From the NCBI GenBank assembly GCA_026986115.1, contig JALSPG010000049.1:1-49068 (forward strand): a stretch of DNA of 49,068 nucleotides, given 5' to 3'. Under the pieces are notes generated by a model. That model did not search any database, was not told where the DNA came from, and saw only the letters and a program-made list of their open reading frames with translations. This DNA comes from Thermodesulfobacteriales bacterium. GTDB taxonomy: Bacteria; Desulfobacterota; Thermodesulfobacteria; Thermodesulfobacteriales; Thermodesulfatatoraceae. Below, one piece after another: positions 35,718-43,906 of this stretch; the first letter of the stretch is position 1; each line of letters opens with the position of its first letter. Both the position numbers and the translations under genes were made by a program.

Positions 35718-36703
35718 CTCACCACCTGCCAGCAAGCCTCCAAAACTTCTGTTACTTGAATTTTTTCAAAGCAAAGGTATCCACGCTTACATGTCCTAGC
35801 AAAACACGGACTGCAAGAGACATCGGCCTTAATGATCCGTGCTTTAGGGTTTAAGGGGCCGGTAATTTTAGGATCTGTCGAACCAAAAATAGCAACTTGA
35901 GGCACCCGTAAGGCTGCCGCCACATGCATTAATCCGGAATCGTTGCTCACAAAAAGATCGGCCTTAGTAATCACCGCAGCAGTAGTGGCCAAATCCAGAA
36001 GGCCACAAAGGTTACGTGCCCTTGCCAAATCTTTAGCAATCTCTTTTCCAGCCTCATGTTCCGCAGCACTACCTACTACCACAATGCTAAAACCCTTGCG
36101 GCGCAAATGGTAAGCAAGGGCCCGATAACGATAAAGCGGCCAGCACTTAGCCGGACCAAAGGCGGCTCCCGGAGCTATTATTGCCCTGGGGGGCGGCAAC
36201 TCCGTAAGAAAGCTTTCAGCACGCTTTATCGCTTCTTCAGGAAGGAAAAGCCTTAAACTTTTAAAAGGCGTTTCAAAACCTAAAGCTTCTAGAAGTTTCA
36301 AATAATAATCGCGCTGGTGGAGGCAACGATACGGCTTTTTGACAGGATGTGTCAAAAGAAGTCGCCTTCCGTCTGCCACATAGCCGGCTCGAAACTTCAC
36401 CCGAGCTAAAAAAAACAGCAAGGCCGAAGAAAAAGAATTTGGTAGGAGGAGCCCACACTTGAAACGGCCTTTAATTTTTCGCGCCAACAAAATAAGGTTC
36501 CTTCTCCCAGGTGGCAGAGAAAATAACCCTTTTAAGGCGGGAAGCCCTTGGAAAAGCCCCAATACGTGAGGTCGTCCGATGAGGGCTATGCCCTCATAAG
36601 AGGCTAATAGATTAACTAATACAGGGGAGGCCATCACCGCGTCCCCCACCCAGTTGGGGAGTCGAAGGAGTAAAACCCCCTGTCGGTCAAACTTTTGTGA
36701 CAT
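35714..36703 (-). CDS. waaF: Lipopolysaccharide heptosyltransferase II (WaaF-like)
   Basis: This 329-residue GT9 enzyme has LLLRLPNWVGDAVMASPVL at the N-terminus, FRAGYVADGRRLLLTHPV, PGAAFGPAKCWPLYRYRALA and FVSNDSGLMHVAAALRVPQVAIFGSTDPKITGP. These match WaaF, which adds the second heptose to the LPS core. It is the first gene of the waaF-gmhB-waaC-like unit. A possible 28-residue membrane peptide gene lies 34 bases upstream on the same strand. Confidence 0.9.
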   Translation of the reverse strand: MSQKFDRQGVLLLRLPNWVGDAVMASPVLVNLLASYEGIALIGRPHVLGLFQGLPALKGLFSLPPGRRNLILLARKIKGRFKCGLLLPNSFSSALLFFLARVKFRAGYVADGRRLLLTHPVKKPYRCLHQRDYYLKLLEALGFETPFKSLRLFLPEEAIKRAESFLTELPPPRAIIAPGAAFGPAKCWPLYRYRALAYHLRRKGFSIVVVGSAAEHEAGKEIAKDLARARNLCGLLDLATTAAVITKADLFVSNDSGLMHVAAALRVPQVAIFGSTDPKITGPLNPKARIIKADVSCSPCFARTCKRGYLCFEKIQVTEVLEACWQVVR

Positions 36704-36737
36704 AGATGCAGCTTATAAATTTTTGGGGGCAATGCAA

Positions 36738-36824
36738 CTATTTGCGCGCCCGCCACTCTAGATAAAGCCACAAAAAACCTACAAAAATTCCTATCGCTAA
36801 CATTTCGAGTAGAAACTCTTTCAT
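36738..36824 (-). CDS. Possible 28-aa single-span membrane peptide
   Basis: A short frame on the minus strand would encode a peptide starting MKEFLLEML, followed by a hydrophobic stretch (AIGIFVGFLWLYL) and a basic end (EWRARK). It has an ATG at 36824 with AAGG upstream and ends 34 bases before waaF. The acidic/hydrophobic/basic layout is typical of genuine small inner-membrane proteins. No homologue is known to me and chance is possible. Confidence 0.4.
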   Translation of the reverse strand: MKEFLLEMLAIGIFVGFLWLYLEWRARK

Positions 36825-36913
36825 ATTTTAACCTTAGCCCCTTTTGAAAATTACTTGAAGGCTTGGCTTGGAGAACTTTTCAGGGTTATTATTGGTTTCT
36901 AAAGGAGTATTTT

Positions 36914-37504
36914 ATGGCCACCTTTACCTTAACAGATCGCGTAAGGGAGCTTAGTCGCCCTTTTTTGGCTCCGGTGGCAGATTTTTTGGCCCGCTTAAAG
37001 ATTCACCCTAACGCCGTGTCTCTTGCTGGCTTTTTGGGATGTGTAACCGTGGGCATAGCCCTCGCTTTGGGGCATTTGCGCCTAGCTGGGTTCTTACTCC
37101 TCCTTTTTGGTCCGCTTGATGCTATCGATGGCCTGCTAGCACGCCGTTCCGGAAAACAATCACTCTTTGGTGCCTTTTTGGATTCTACTCTTGACCGTTA
37201 TGCCGAAATCGCTATCTTTGGAGGCCTTCTCTATTTGTCTTTGGAGAATGGGGCCCGAAATTGGGCCCTGCTTGCTTTTTTCGCCCTCACCGGCTCTCTT
37301 ATGGTAAGTTACGCCCGAGCCAGGGCCGAAGCCTTGGGGTTGGAATGTAAAGTGGGTCTTCTTACCCGCTTTGAAAGGCTTGCAATCCTTACTTTAGGGC
37401 TCCTTTTGGAATGGGTCACTGTATCTCTCATCATCATTGCAGTTTTAGCTAATCTTACAGCTTTACAGCGCATACTCCATGTCTATCGAGCTTCCCAAAA
37501 CTGA
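36914..37504 (+). CDS. CDP-alcohol phosphatidyltransferase
   Basis: This 196-residue membrane enzyme carries the diagnostic CDP-alcohol motif: DAIDGLLARR followed by GAFLDSTLDRYAE, which supplies the four metal-binding Asp residues. About five or six hydrophobic spans are visible. It joins a CDP-activated alcohol or lipid to a hydroxyl acceptor. Its general look, and a myo-inositol-1-phosphate synthase gene 4 kb away, make phosphatidylinositol-phosphate synthase plausible, but glycerophosphate is not excluded. ATG 36914 has AAAGGAG six bases upstream. It overlaps rsmI by 26 bases. Confidence 0.88.
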   Translation: MATFTLTDRVRELSRPFLAPVADFLARLKIHPNAVSLAGFLGCVTVGIALALGHLRLAGFLLLLFGPLDAIDGLLARRSGKQSLFGAFLDSTLDRYAEIAIFGGLLYLSLENGARNWALLAFFALTGSLMVSYARARAEALGLECKVGLLTRFERLAILTLGLLLEWVTVSLIIIAVLANLTALQRILHVYRASQN

Positions 37505-38345
37505 GCCCGGCATTCTTTACGTGGTCGCAACTCCTCTAGGTAATCTAAAAGATATTACCTCTCGGGCCCTCGAAACCCTTCAAAAAGTCGATCTTATAGC
37601 AGCAGAAGATACCCGAACAACCTTAAAGCTCCTCAATCATTTTGGCCTCAAAGGCCCTAAGCTCATCTCTTATCACGAACACAATGAAAGGGAACGTGTC
37701 CCGGCCCTGATTAATGCCCTTAAAGAGGGAAAAAGTATTGCCTTGGTAAGTGAGGCTGGCACTCCTGCCCTCTCAGATCCCGGAGCCCTTCTGGTAAGAG
37801 AAGCCCACAAAGAAAACTTACCAGTAGTACCTATTCCAGGGCCTTCGGCCCTTTCCTGTGCCCTTTCAGTAAGTGGCTTTTCCTTAAAAGACGGTTTTGT
37901 CTTTCTCGGTTTTCTTCCTGCTAAAGTTACCAAACGCCGTGCCCTTTTTTACGAGATGATAGCCGAAAAACGTCCTCTCGTATTTTTTGAAGCCCCACAT
38001 CGTCTGGAGGCCTCCCTTAAGGATGCTCTAGATATCCTGGGAGACCGGGAGGTATTTTTGGCTCGCGAAATGACTAAACGTCACGAAGAGTATCTTCTAA
38101 CTCGCCTCTCTTCCCTTTGCCAGAGATTTTCTCAAGAAAAACCCCGGGGGGAGTTTACTATTGTTTTAGCAGGAGCTTCCAAATCTCAAAGCCTCCATAG
38201 CGAAGAAAAACTTAAAGAAGCCCTCAAAGAGGCTTTTAGGGAAGGTTTAAGCCTTAAAGAGGTGGTCCAAAAAGTAGCCTCAGAGACAAAGGCCCCCAAA
38301 AAACTAATCTATCAGTTGGCCCTTAAAATTCGGGATTCTCTTTGA
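37479..38345 (+). CDS. rsmI: 16S rRNA (cytidine-1402-2'-O)-methyltransferase
   Basis: RsmI methylates C1402 of 16S rRNA. The 288-residue tetrapyrrole-methylase-fold protein has LYVVATPLGNLKDITSRA, AAEDTRTTLKLLNHF, SYHEHNE, ALVSEAGTPALSDPG, PIPGPSAL and FFEAPHRL. The length and all motifs fit the family. The 3' end overlaps ispG on the other strand by 23 bases. Confidence 0.95.
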   Translation: MSIELPKTEPGILYVVATPLGNLKDITSRALETLQKVDLIAAEDTRTTLKLLNHFGLKGPKLISYHEHNERERVPALINALKEGKSIALVSEAGTPALSDPGALLVREAHKENLPVVPIPGPSALSCALSVSGFSLKDGFVFLGFLPAKVTKRRALFYEMIAEKRPLVFFEAPHRLEASLKDALDILGDREVFLAREMTKRHEEYLLTRLSSLCQRFSQEKPRGEFTIVLAGASKSQSLHSEEKLKEALKEAFREGLSLKEVVQKVASETKAPKKLIYQLALKIRDSL

Positions 38346-39405
38346 GAAGACGTTTTACCTCCTCGAAAAAAACAGGGAGGATCTCCTCTTCCGAGACCTT
38401 TTTGATGATTTTCCCCTTACGGAAAATAATTCCTACTCCTTTTCCCCCTGCCAGGCCTACATCAGCCTCTTTAGCCTCCCCGGGGCCGTTTACTATACAA
38501 CCCATTACCGCGAGCTTTAAAGGTTGAGAGATACCGCGGGCAAATTTTTCTACCTCCTCAGCGATAGGAAAAAGATTTATTTCACAACGTCCACAAGTAG
38601 GGCAAGAAATAATCTCCGGCCCCCTTTGTCGCAACCCCACGGCTCGCAAAATTTCATAGGCTACATGGACTTCTTCTTCTGGGTCCCGGGTAAGGGAAAC
38701 CCGAATGGTATCGCCAATTCCTTCGGAGAGCAAAAGACCAAGAGCAAAAGCACTTTTAACTGTCCCTGCAATAAGACCTCCTGCCTCGGTAACTCCAAGA
38801 TGAAGAGGAAAATCGCTCTTTTCTGCAAAGAGACGATAGGCCTCGATTGTAGTCCACACGTCAGAAGATTTAAGAGAAACTTTGAGATTTTCAAAACCCA
38901 GCTCTCCTACAATAAAATCTAAGTGGCGAAGAGCACTTTCTACTAGGGCCTCTGGGGTTGCACCACCATATTTTCGGTAAAGCTCCCTCTCAAGAGAGCC
39001 CGCATTCACCCCTACCCGCACCGCTGCTCCTCGTTCTTTTGCCGCAAGGATAATTTTACGGACATTTTCAAGCCCTTTTATATTTCCAGGATTAAACCGC
39101 AAACCATCGGCTCCGGCCTCAAGAGCCGCAATTGCCAAACGCCAGTCGAAATGAATATCTGCAACGAGAGGGATTTGGATCTTTTTTTTGATCTGACAAA
39201 TAGCCCTTGCCGCTTCTTCGTCCGGCACTGCCACCCGGATGATCTCACAGCCTACTTCTTCAAGACGCTTAATTTGAGCCACTGTGGACGAAATATCACG
39301 GGTGTCAGTATTGGTCATAGACTGCACCACTACCGGATGACCTCCGCCAACCGGTACCTCTCCTACATAAATGGTCCTTGTAAATCGCCTCTTTATTCGC
39401 TTCAT
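38323..39405 (-). CDS. ispG: 4-hydroxy-3-methylbut-2-en-1-yl diphosphate synthase
   Basis: IspG (GcpE) makes HMBPP in the MEP isoprenoid pathway using a 4Fe-4S cluster. The 360-residue protein has PVVVQSMTNTDTRD, VADIHFDWRLAI, LRFNPGNI and RVGVNAGSLE. The cluster site is C268, C271, C303 and E310 (SCPTCGRC and MGCIVNGPGE). Single-domain architecture as in most bacteria. It diverges from the DUF1232 gene, with a T/A-rich region between 39406 and 39480. Confidence 0.97.
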   Translation of the reverse strand: MKRIKRRFTRTIYVGEVPVGGGHPVVVQSMTNTDTRDISSTVAQIKRLEEVGCEIIRVAVPDEEAARAICQIKKKIQIPLVADIHFDWRLAIAALEAGADGLRFNPGNIKGLENVRKIILAAKERGAAVRVGVNAGSLERELYRKYGGATPEALVESALRHLDFIVGELGFENLKVSLKSSDVWTTIEAYRLFAEKSDFPLHLGVTEAGGLIAGTVKSAFALGLLLSEGIGDTIRVSLTRDPEEEVHVAYEILRAVGLRQRGPEIISCPTCGRCEINLFPIAEEVEKFARGISQPLKLAVMGCIVNGPGEAKEADVGLAGGKGVGIIFRKGKIIKKVSEEEILPVFFEEVKRLLKENPEF

Positions 39406-39480
39406 TTTCTTTAGAGTTGCGTGGAACTTTTTAAAATTATATCATTTTTCAGAAACTTTCATAGGAATTACCAATAAATC

Positions 39481-39873
39481 ATGGGGAGGCTGGAATTGAA
39501 TCTTACCGAAATTAAACGCTATACAGGAATGGTGCCCAAGTTTTTAAAACTTCTTTTGGGGCTTCTAAAAGACAAACGTGTTCCCTTCAAAGATAAGACC
39601 ATTTTGGTGGCGGCTATCGCTTATCTTTTGAACCCTGTAGATTTTATACCCGATATGATTCCTTTCTTCGGGATGGTAGATGATCTCTATTTGGTAGCTC
39701 TTGCCCTTCTTCGTCTCCTGTATCATACAGACGAAGAAATCTTGCGAGCTTATTGGGAAGGCGAGGAAGATATCGTCCCGGTAATCAAAAAAATCGTAGA
39801 ACTTGGAACAAAGATTCTTCCCCCGAAGGTCAGGGAAGCTGTTTTGGGCACTTTTGAAACTCAAAATGCTTGA
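39481..39873 (+). CDS. DUF1232 (YkvA-like) membrane protein
   Basis: This 130-residue protein has the DUF1232 core: ILVAAIAYLLNPVDFIPDMIPFFGMVDDLYLVALALLRLL, two hydrophobic helices bracketing the NPVDxIPDxIPxxG turn. The function is unknown across the family. It overlaps the LysR-type regulator gene by eight bases, so they are likely co-transcribed. Confidence 0.87.
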   Translation: MGRLELNLTEIKRYTGMVPKFLKLLLGLLKDKRVPFKDKTILVAAIAYLLNPVDFIPDMIPFFGMVDDLYLVALALLRLLYHTDEEILRAYWEGEEDIVPVIKKIVELGTKILPPKVREAVLGTFETQNA

Positions 39874-40753
39874 TTTACATAAGTTAGCCGTTTTTATAGC
39901 TGTAATAGAAGAAGAAAGTTTTTCCCGCGCTGCTCAAAGGTGCCATCTTTCCCAGCCTACTGTTTCTGGTCATATTCGGAGTCTTGAAGAATATTTTCAG
40001 GTCCCTCTTTTTGACCGTCATACCCGAGAGGTCCGCCCTACTAGGGCCGGAGAACTTCTCTACCGTTATGCCAAACGGCTGCTAAAACTTTCCGAGGAAC
40101 TTGAGCGCGAAATATTCCTTTTTGCTAAAGGCGGGCAAGGGACTCTCTTTCTCGGGGGAAGCACCATCCCTGGACAGTACATCTTACCGGGAGTTCTGAG
40201 TACCTTCCAAAAGGAATATCCGGCCATCAAGATCACCCTCAAAATAGCAGATACTCAAGAAATAACGCGTCAAGTAGCTTTGGGGGAGCTGGATCTGGGG
40301 GTAGTTGGAGCTAAAATCTCAGAGAAAGATCTCCATTTTGAACCTCTTTGGGAAGATCGCATTGTACTCATTGCACCCCCCAAATTTTTTGCTAAAACCA
40401 AAGAAGTGACCATAAAGGAGCTTTTGGAAATTCCTCTTTTGGTTCGCGAGGAGGGCTCGGGAACCTGGCTGGTAGTACGAGAAAAACTCCGGGAAGAGGG
40501 CCTTTCTCCGGAAGAATGTCACATTGTAGCGGAGCTCGGTTCTACCGAAGCCGTCAAACAAGCTGTTAAAGCTGGGCTTGGAGCGGCTTTTGTCTCAGAG
40601 ATTGCGGTAGAAGAAGATATAGAAAGAGGTTCTGTAATGAAACTTTCTCTTCCTTTTGAAATTGAAAGGTACTTTTATCTTATCACACCCAAAGGTCACA
40701 TTTTGTCACCGGTGGCTCAAATTTTTGTAGATTTTTGTCGACGATCCGATTAA
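39866..40753 (+). CDS. LysR-family transcriptional regulator (CysB/CysL-like)
   Basis: This 295-residue regulator has an N-terminal winged helix: LHKLAVFIAVIEEESFSRAAQRCHLSQPTVSGHIRSLEEYF followed by PLFDRHTREVRPTRAG. A periplasmic-binding-like effector domain follows (GTLFLGGSTIPGQYILPGVL, GELDLGVVGAKI, LVREEGSGT, AVKAGLGAAFVS). The GSTIPGQYILP opening is typical of members linked to sulfur or selenium metabolism. ATG 39866 is chosen for homology; the frame upstream only reads through the preceding gene. Its target may be the adjacent inositol gene or a distant one. Confidence 0.92.
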   Translation: MLDLHKLAVFIAVIEEESFSRAAQRCHLSQPTVSGHIRSLEEYFQVPLFDRHTREVRPTRAGELLYRYAKRLLKLSEELEREIFLFAKGGQGTLFLGGSTIPGQYILPGVLSTFQKEYPAIKITLKIADTQEITRQVALGELDLGVVGAKISEKDLHFEPLWEDRIVLIAPPKFFAKTKEVTIKELLEIPLLVREEGSGTWLVVREKLREEGLSPEECHIVAELGSTEAVKQAVKAGLGAAFVSEIAVEEDIERGSVMKLSLPFEIERYFYLITPKGHILSPVAQIFVDFCRRSD

Positions 40754-40758
40754 TAAAC

Positions 40759-40801
40759 ATTTTTGGCACGGCTTGATCTCAGAGCCAAAAATTCTATTTT
40801 T
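40759..40801 (+). terminator. Candidate terminator after the LysR gene
   Basis: ATTTTTGGC (40759-40767) and GCCAAAAAT (40784-40792) are perfect reverse complements around a 16-base loop, followed by TCTATTTTT. The stem is AT-rich and the loop long, so it is at best a moderate terminator; it could also form a leader hairpin for the inositol gene. Confidence 0.4.
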
Positions 40802-40840
40802 CAACCTGAAAAGGTTTAATTTTTTGAAAGGGGGAAGGAA

Positions 40841-41947
40841 ATGGCAGAAAAGAAAGTTCGTCTGGCGATTGCGGGAGTGGGAAATTGCGCAAGCTCTCTT
40901 ATCCAGGGCATCTTTTATTACCGAGAGTCCGGTCTTGATCCTACACAAGGTGTAATGTTTCCCGAAATAGGTGGCTACAAACCTTGGGATGTAGAGGTTG
41001 TAGCGGCCTGGGATATAGATAGCCGAAAAGTCGGTAAAGACATAAGCGAAGCAATTTTTGCCCCGCCTAATTGTACTACTGTCTTTTATCCCGACGTGCC
41101 TAAACTCGGGGTCAAAGTGCGTAAAGGAAAAGTGCTTGATGGGTTCGCCCCTCACATGAATCAGTATCCCGAAGATAAAACCTTTGTCCTTTCAGAAGAA
41201 AAGGAAGATGAACTGGAAAATGTGGTTGCAATTCTTAAAGAAACCGGGGCCGACGTTCTGATCAATTATGTGCCTGTAGGTTCAGAAAAGGCTGCCAGAT
41301 TTTATGCCGAAGCCTGTATTAAGGCTGGAGTAGCCTTTGTAAATGCTATGCCCACCTTTATTGTTTCTGGAGAATGGGGAAAACGCTTTGAAGAGGCCGG
41401 GGTACCCGCAGTCGGAGATGACATCAAAAGCCAGGTGGGAGCCACCATCGTCCATCGCGTCCTTACCAAGCTTATGGTAGATCGGGGAGTTCCTCTTAAA
41501 CGGTCTTACCAAGTAAATTTTGGTGGTAATACAGATTTCCTCAATATGTTGGCCCGCGAACGTCTTAAAACCAAAAAGATATCTAAAACCGAAGCTGTCA
41601 CCTCGCTTCTTCCTTATGATATCGGGGCAGACAACATTCATATCGGACCCTCGGATTGGATTCCCTGGCTTAAAGACAACAAAATTGCTTATATCCGCTT
41701 AGAAGGCGAACTCTTTGGGGGTGTTCCCATGTACATCGAGTTAAAACTTAGTGTGGAAGATTCACCAAATTCTGCCGGTTCTGCTATGGATGCCATTCGT
41801 TGTGCCAAACTTGCTAAAGATCGTGGTATTGCCGGACCCTTGATTTCTATCTCGGCTTACACTATGAAACATCCTCCAAAACAATATCCCGATGATGTTG
41901 CCCGGCAGATGGTGATGGAGTTTATCGAGGGCAAGCGGGAGCGCTAA
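40841..41947 (+). CDS. ino1: myo-Inositol-1-phosphate synthase
   Basis: This NAD-dependent enzyme turns glucose-6-phosphate into inositol-1-phosphate. The 368-residue protein has an N-terminal Rossmann loop (LAIAGVGNCASSLIQGI), AAWDIDSRKVG, VNAMPTFIV, VGDDIKSQVGATI, NFGGNTDFLNM and EDSPNSAGSAMDAIRCAKLA. It is the shorter bacterial/archaeal form, not the roughly 500-residue eukaryotic one. The product may feed inositol phospholipid or di-myo-inositol phosphate, a solute of thermophiles. GGGGGAAGGAA precedes ATG 40841. dapL follows after 11 bases. Confidence 0.95.
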   Translation: MAEKKVRLAIAGVGNCASSLIQGIFYYRESGLDPTQGVMFPEIGGYKPWDVEVVAAWDIDSRKVGKDISEAIFAPPNCTTVFYPDVPKLGVKVRKGKVLDGFAPHMNQYPEDKTFVLSEEKEDELENVVAILKETGADVLINYVPVGSEKAARFYAEACIKAGVAFVNAMPTFIVSGEWGKRFEEAGVPAVGDDIKSQVGATIVHRVLTKLMVDRGVPLKRSYQVNFGGNTDFLNMLARERLKTKKISKTEAVTSLLPYDIGADNIHIGPSDWIPWLKDNKIAYIRLEGELFGGVPMYIELKLSVEDSPNSAGSAMDAIRCAKLAKDRGIAGPLISISAYTMKHPPKQYPDDVARQMVMEFIEGKRER

Positions 41948-41958
41948 AGGAGGTTTTT

Positions 41959-43122
41959 ATGTTCTCTTTTTCTGAACGCTTGCAAAAGCTTCCTCCTTAT
42001 CTTTTTGTAGAACTCGATCGCATGAAGGCCGAAGTGCAGGCCAAAGGAATAGATGTGATAGATCTAGGGGTGGGAGATCCGGATCTTCCCACCCCTGCCC
42101 ATATTGTAGAGGCTGCGGTAGAAGCTGTTAAAAAACCCGAAAATCATCACTATCCCTCAAGCGTAGGAATGCTTGCTTTTCGGGAGGCAGCAGCCTCTTG
42201 GTTTGAAAAACGATTCGGTATCAAGCTGGACCCTGTTAAAGAGATTGTGACCCTCATCGGTTCCAAAGAAGGTATTGCTCATTTTCCTCTTGCTTTTGTT
42301 AATCCGGGAGATGTGGTTTTAGTGCCTACCCCGGCCTATCCGGTCTACCATATTGGAACCCTTTTTGCCGGTGGGGAAACATTTTATCTTCCCCTCCTCC
42401 CAGAAAACGATTTTTTGCCAGACTTAGATAATATCCCTGAAAACATCTTAGCGCGTGCCAAAATTCTCTGGCTTAATTATCCCAACAACCCTACTGCTGC
42501 GGTGGCAAGCCGAGATTTTTTTGCCAAAGTGGTCAATTTTGCCCACAAAAACAATCTCATCGTGGCCCATGATGCTGCCTATACCGAACTTTATTTTGAT
42601 GATTTTAGACCCCCGAGTATCCTGGAAGTAGACGGGGCTCGAGAGGTAGCAATAGAATTTCACAGCCTTTCTAAAACTTATTGTATGACAGGCTGGCGTA
42701 TCGCCTTTGCAGTGGGAAACGAAACCCTTATCGCTGGCCTTACAAAAGTAAAAAACAACATAGATTCAGGGGCCTTTCAGGCTGTTCAAGAAGCAGGTAT
42801 CGCCGCCCTTTCTGGAGATCAAAGCTGTGTGGAAGAATTTCGGCAAATCTTTAGAGAAAGGCGCGACGTGGTAATCAAGGGGCTTAAAGACTTGGGCTTT
42901 GAAGTAGAATCCCCCAAAGCCACTTTTTATGTATGGGCTAAAGTCCCTCAAGGCTACACTTCTACAAATTTTGCTGCGAAGCTTCTTCAAGAAGCCGGTA
43001 TAGTCGTTACCCCCGGGAACGGTTTTGGAGAGCCCGGAGAGGGATTCTTTCGCATAGCCTTAACTGTAGACAAAAATCGCCTACAGGAGGCCCTGGAACG
43101 CATCGCTTCCCTGAAGTTATAA
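41959..43122 (+). CDS. dapL: LL-diaminopimelate aminotransferase
   Basis: DapL makes LL-diaminopimelate directly from tetrahydrodipicolinate for lysine and peptidoglycan. The 387-residue PLP enzyme begins SERLQKLPPYLFVELDRMK and has IDLGVGDPDLPTP, YPSSVGMLAFREAAA, GSKEGIAHFPLAFVNPGD, NYPNNPTAAV, HDAAYTELYFD and the PLP lysine in HSLSKTYCMTGWRI. These match the DapL subgroup of class I aminotransferases. AAAGGAGG precedes the start. folK follows with an overlap at the stop codon. Confidence 0.94.
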   Translation: MFSFSERLQKLPPYLFVELDRMKAEVQAKGIDVIDLGVGDPDLPTPAHIVEAAVEAVKKPENHHYPSSVGMLAFREAAASWFEKRFGIKLDPVKEIVTLIGSKEGIAHFPLAFVNPGDVVLVPTPAYPVYHIGTLFAGGETFYLPLLPENDFLPDLDNIPENILARAKILWLNYPNNPTAAVASRDFFAKVVNFAHKNNLIVAHDAAYTELYFDDFRPPSILEVDGAREVAIEFHSLSKTYCMTGWRIAFAVGNETLIAGLTKVKNNIDSGAFQAVQEAGIAALSGDQSCVEEFRQIFRERRDVVIKGLKDLGFEVESPKATFYVWAKVPQGYTSTNFAAKLLQEAGIVVTPGNGFGEPGEGFFRIALTVDKNRLQEALERIASLKL

Positions 43123-43631
43123 AACGGGTTTTCATTGGCATCGGCTCCAATCTCGGAAACCGGGAATACTTCTGTCGGGAAGCCCTCCGGAGGCTTGAAC
43201 AAAAAGCCCCGGTCCGGATCTCACGCTGTTCCCGGATCTATCTTACTCCGCCCGTGGGGTTTTCCTCTTCCAATTGGTTTTTTAACCTGGTTTGTGAAAT
43301 AAAGACCTCCCTTTCTCCGCCGGCCCTTCTTTTCCTTCTTTGGGAGATAGAATTGTCCTGCGGAAGGGTGCGTACCGGTAGAATATCTGACCGCACCCTA
43401 GACCTGGATCTCCTTCTCTATGAAGATCTGATTTTAGAGGGGGAGGTGTTAAAAATTCCTCACCCCAAACTCCACGAAAGGGCCTTTGTCTTGGGGCCAC
43501 TCTTGGAATTGATCCCGCACGAAAAACATCCTATGTTAAAAAAAAGCTTTAAAGCCCTGTGGGAAGATCTCCCCCCAAAAGAAAGGGCTAAAATTAGAGG
43601 TTTTAAGCATTTATGTTACGATTATTGCTGA
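43119..43631 (+). CDS. folK: 2-amino-4-hydroxy-6-hydroxymethyldihydropteridine pyrophosphokinase, apparent ATA start
   Basis: FolK transfers pyrophosphate from ATP to the pterin in folate synthesis. The frame encodes RVFIGIGSNLGNREYF, CSRIYLTPPVGF, WFFNLVCEIKT, the motif DRTLDLDLLLYED and IPHPKLHERAFVLGPLLEL, all HPPK landmarks. No ATG, GTG or TTG lies before this conserved N-terminus; the first in frame is GTG 43254, which would delete about 45 residues. The best-placed start is ATA 43119, overlapping the dapL stop as ATAA; with a G in third position it would be the usual ATGA overlap. Total 170 residues. folE2 lies 1.1 kb further on, on the minus strand. Confidence 0.85.
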   Translation: MKRVFIGIGSNLGNREYFCREALRRLEQKAPVRISRCSRIYLTPPVGFSSSNWFFNLVCEIKTSLSPPALLFLLWEIELSCGRVRTGRISDRTLDLDLLLYEDLILEGEVLKIPHPKLHERAFVLGPLLELIPHEKHPMLKKSFKALWEDLPPKERAKIRGFKHLCYDYC

Positions 43632-43906
43632 TTATCATTCTTTTGTTGGTAATTTATTGGGCAGCCCGTTCTCTTTGGCGAGATTTTAAGAATTTGCGTC
43701 CTAAAACTTCTTCAAAAAAAGCTCCTTCAAGTTCCCTTCCTGCAGTGACCGATAAATTGGTAAGAGATCCGGTCTGCGGTGTTTATTGCGCCAAAAAAGA
43801 AGCGTATACGGTTATTTGGAAGGGAAAGGTTTACTACTTTTGCAGCGAAGAATGTCGTCAAAAGTTTTTGGCTTCCAAAGGTTCTGCGGCTTCCTCTGTG
43901 GGCTAG
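43613..43906 (+). CDS. Small membrane-anchored protein with YHS/TRASH-like metal site
   Basis: This 97-residue protein has an N-terminal membrane span (LRLLLIIILLLVIYWAARSLW), a Lys/Ser linker, and a C-terminal metal-binding module: DPVCGVYCAKKEAYTVIWKGKVYYFCSEECRQKFL. The CxxxC...CxxxC pattern and the YYFCSEECRQKF ending match YHS or TRASH domains, which bind copper or other soft metals. Similar small PP0621-like proteins are common next to cell-wall genes. It overlaps folK by 19 bases and the lytic transglycosylase by 55 bases. Confidence 0.78.
   Translation: MLRLLLIIILLLVIYWAARSLWRDFKNLRPKTSSKKAPSSSLPAVTDKLVRDPVCGVYCAKKEAYTVIWKGKVYYFCSEECRQKFLASKGSAASSVG

Noticed and set aside
43254-43631. 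folK starting at GTG 43254
   Set aside because: This would remove the conserved GSNLGNR and pterin-binding N-terminus, so a start upstream must be used.
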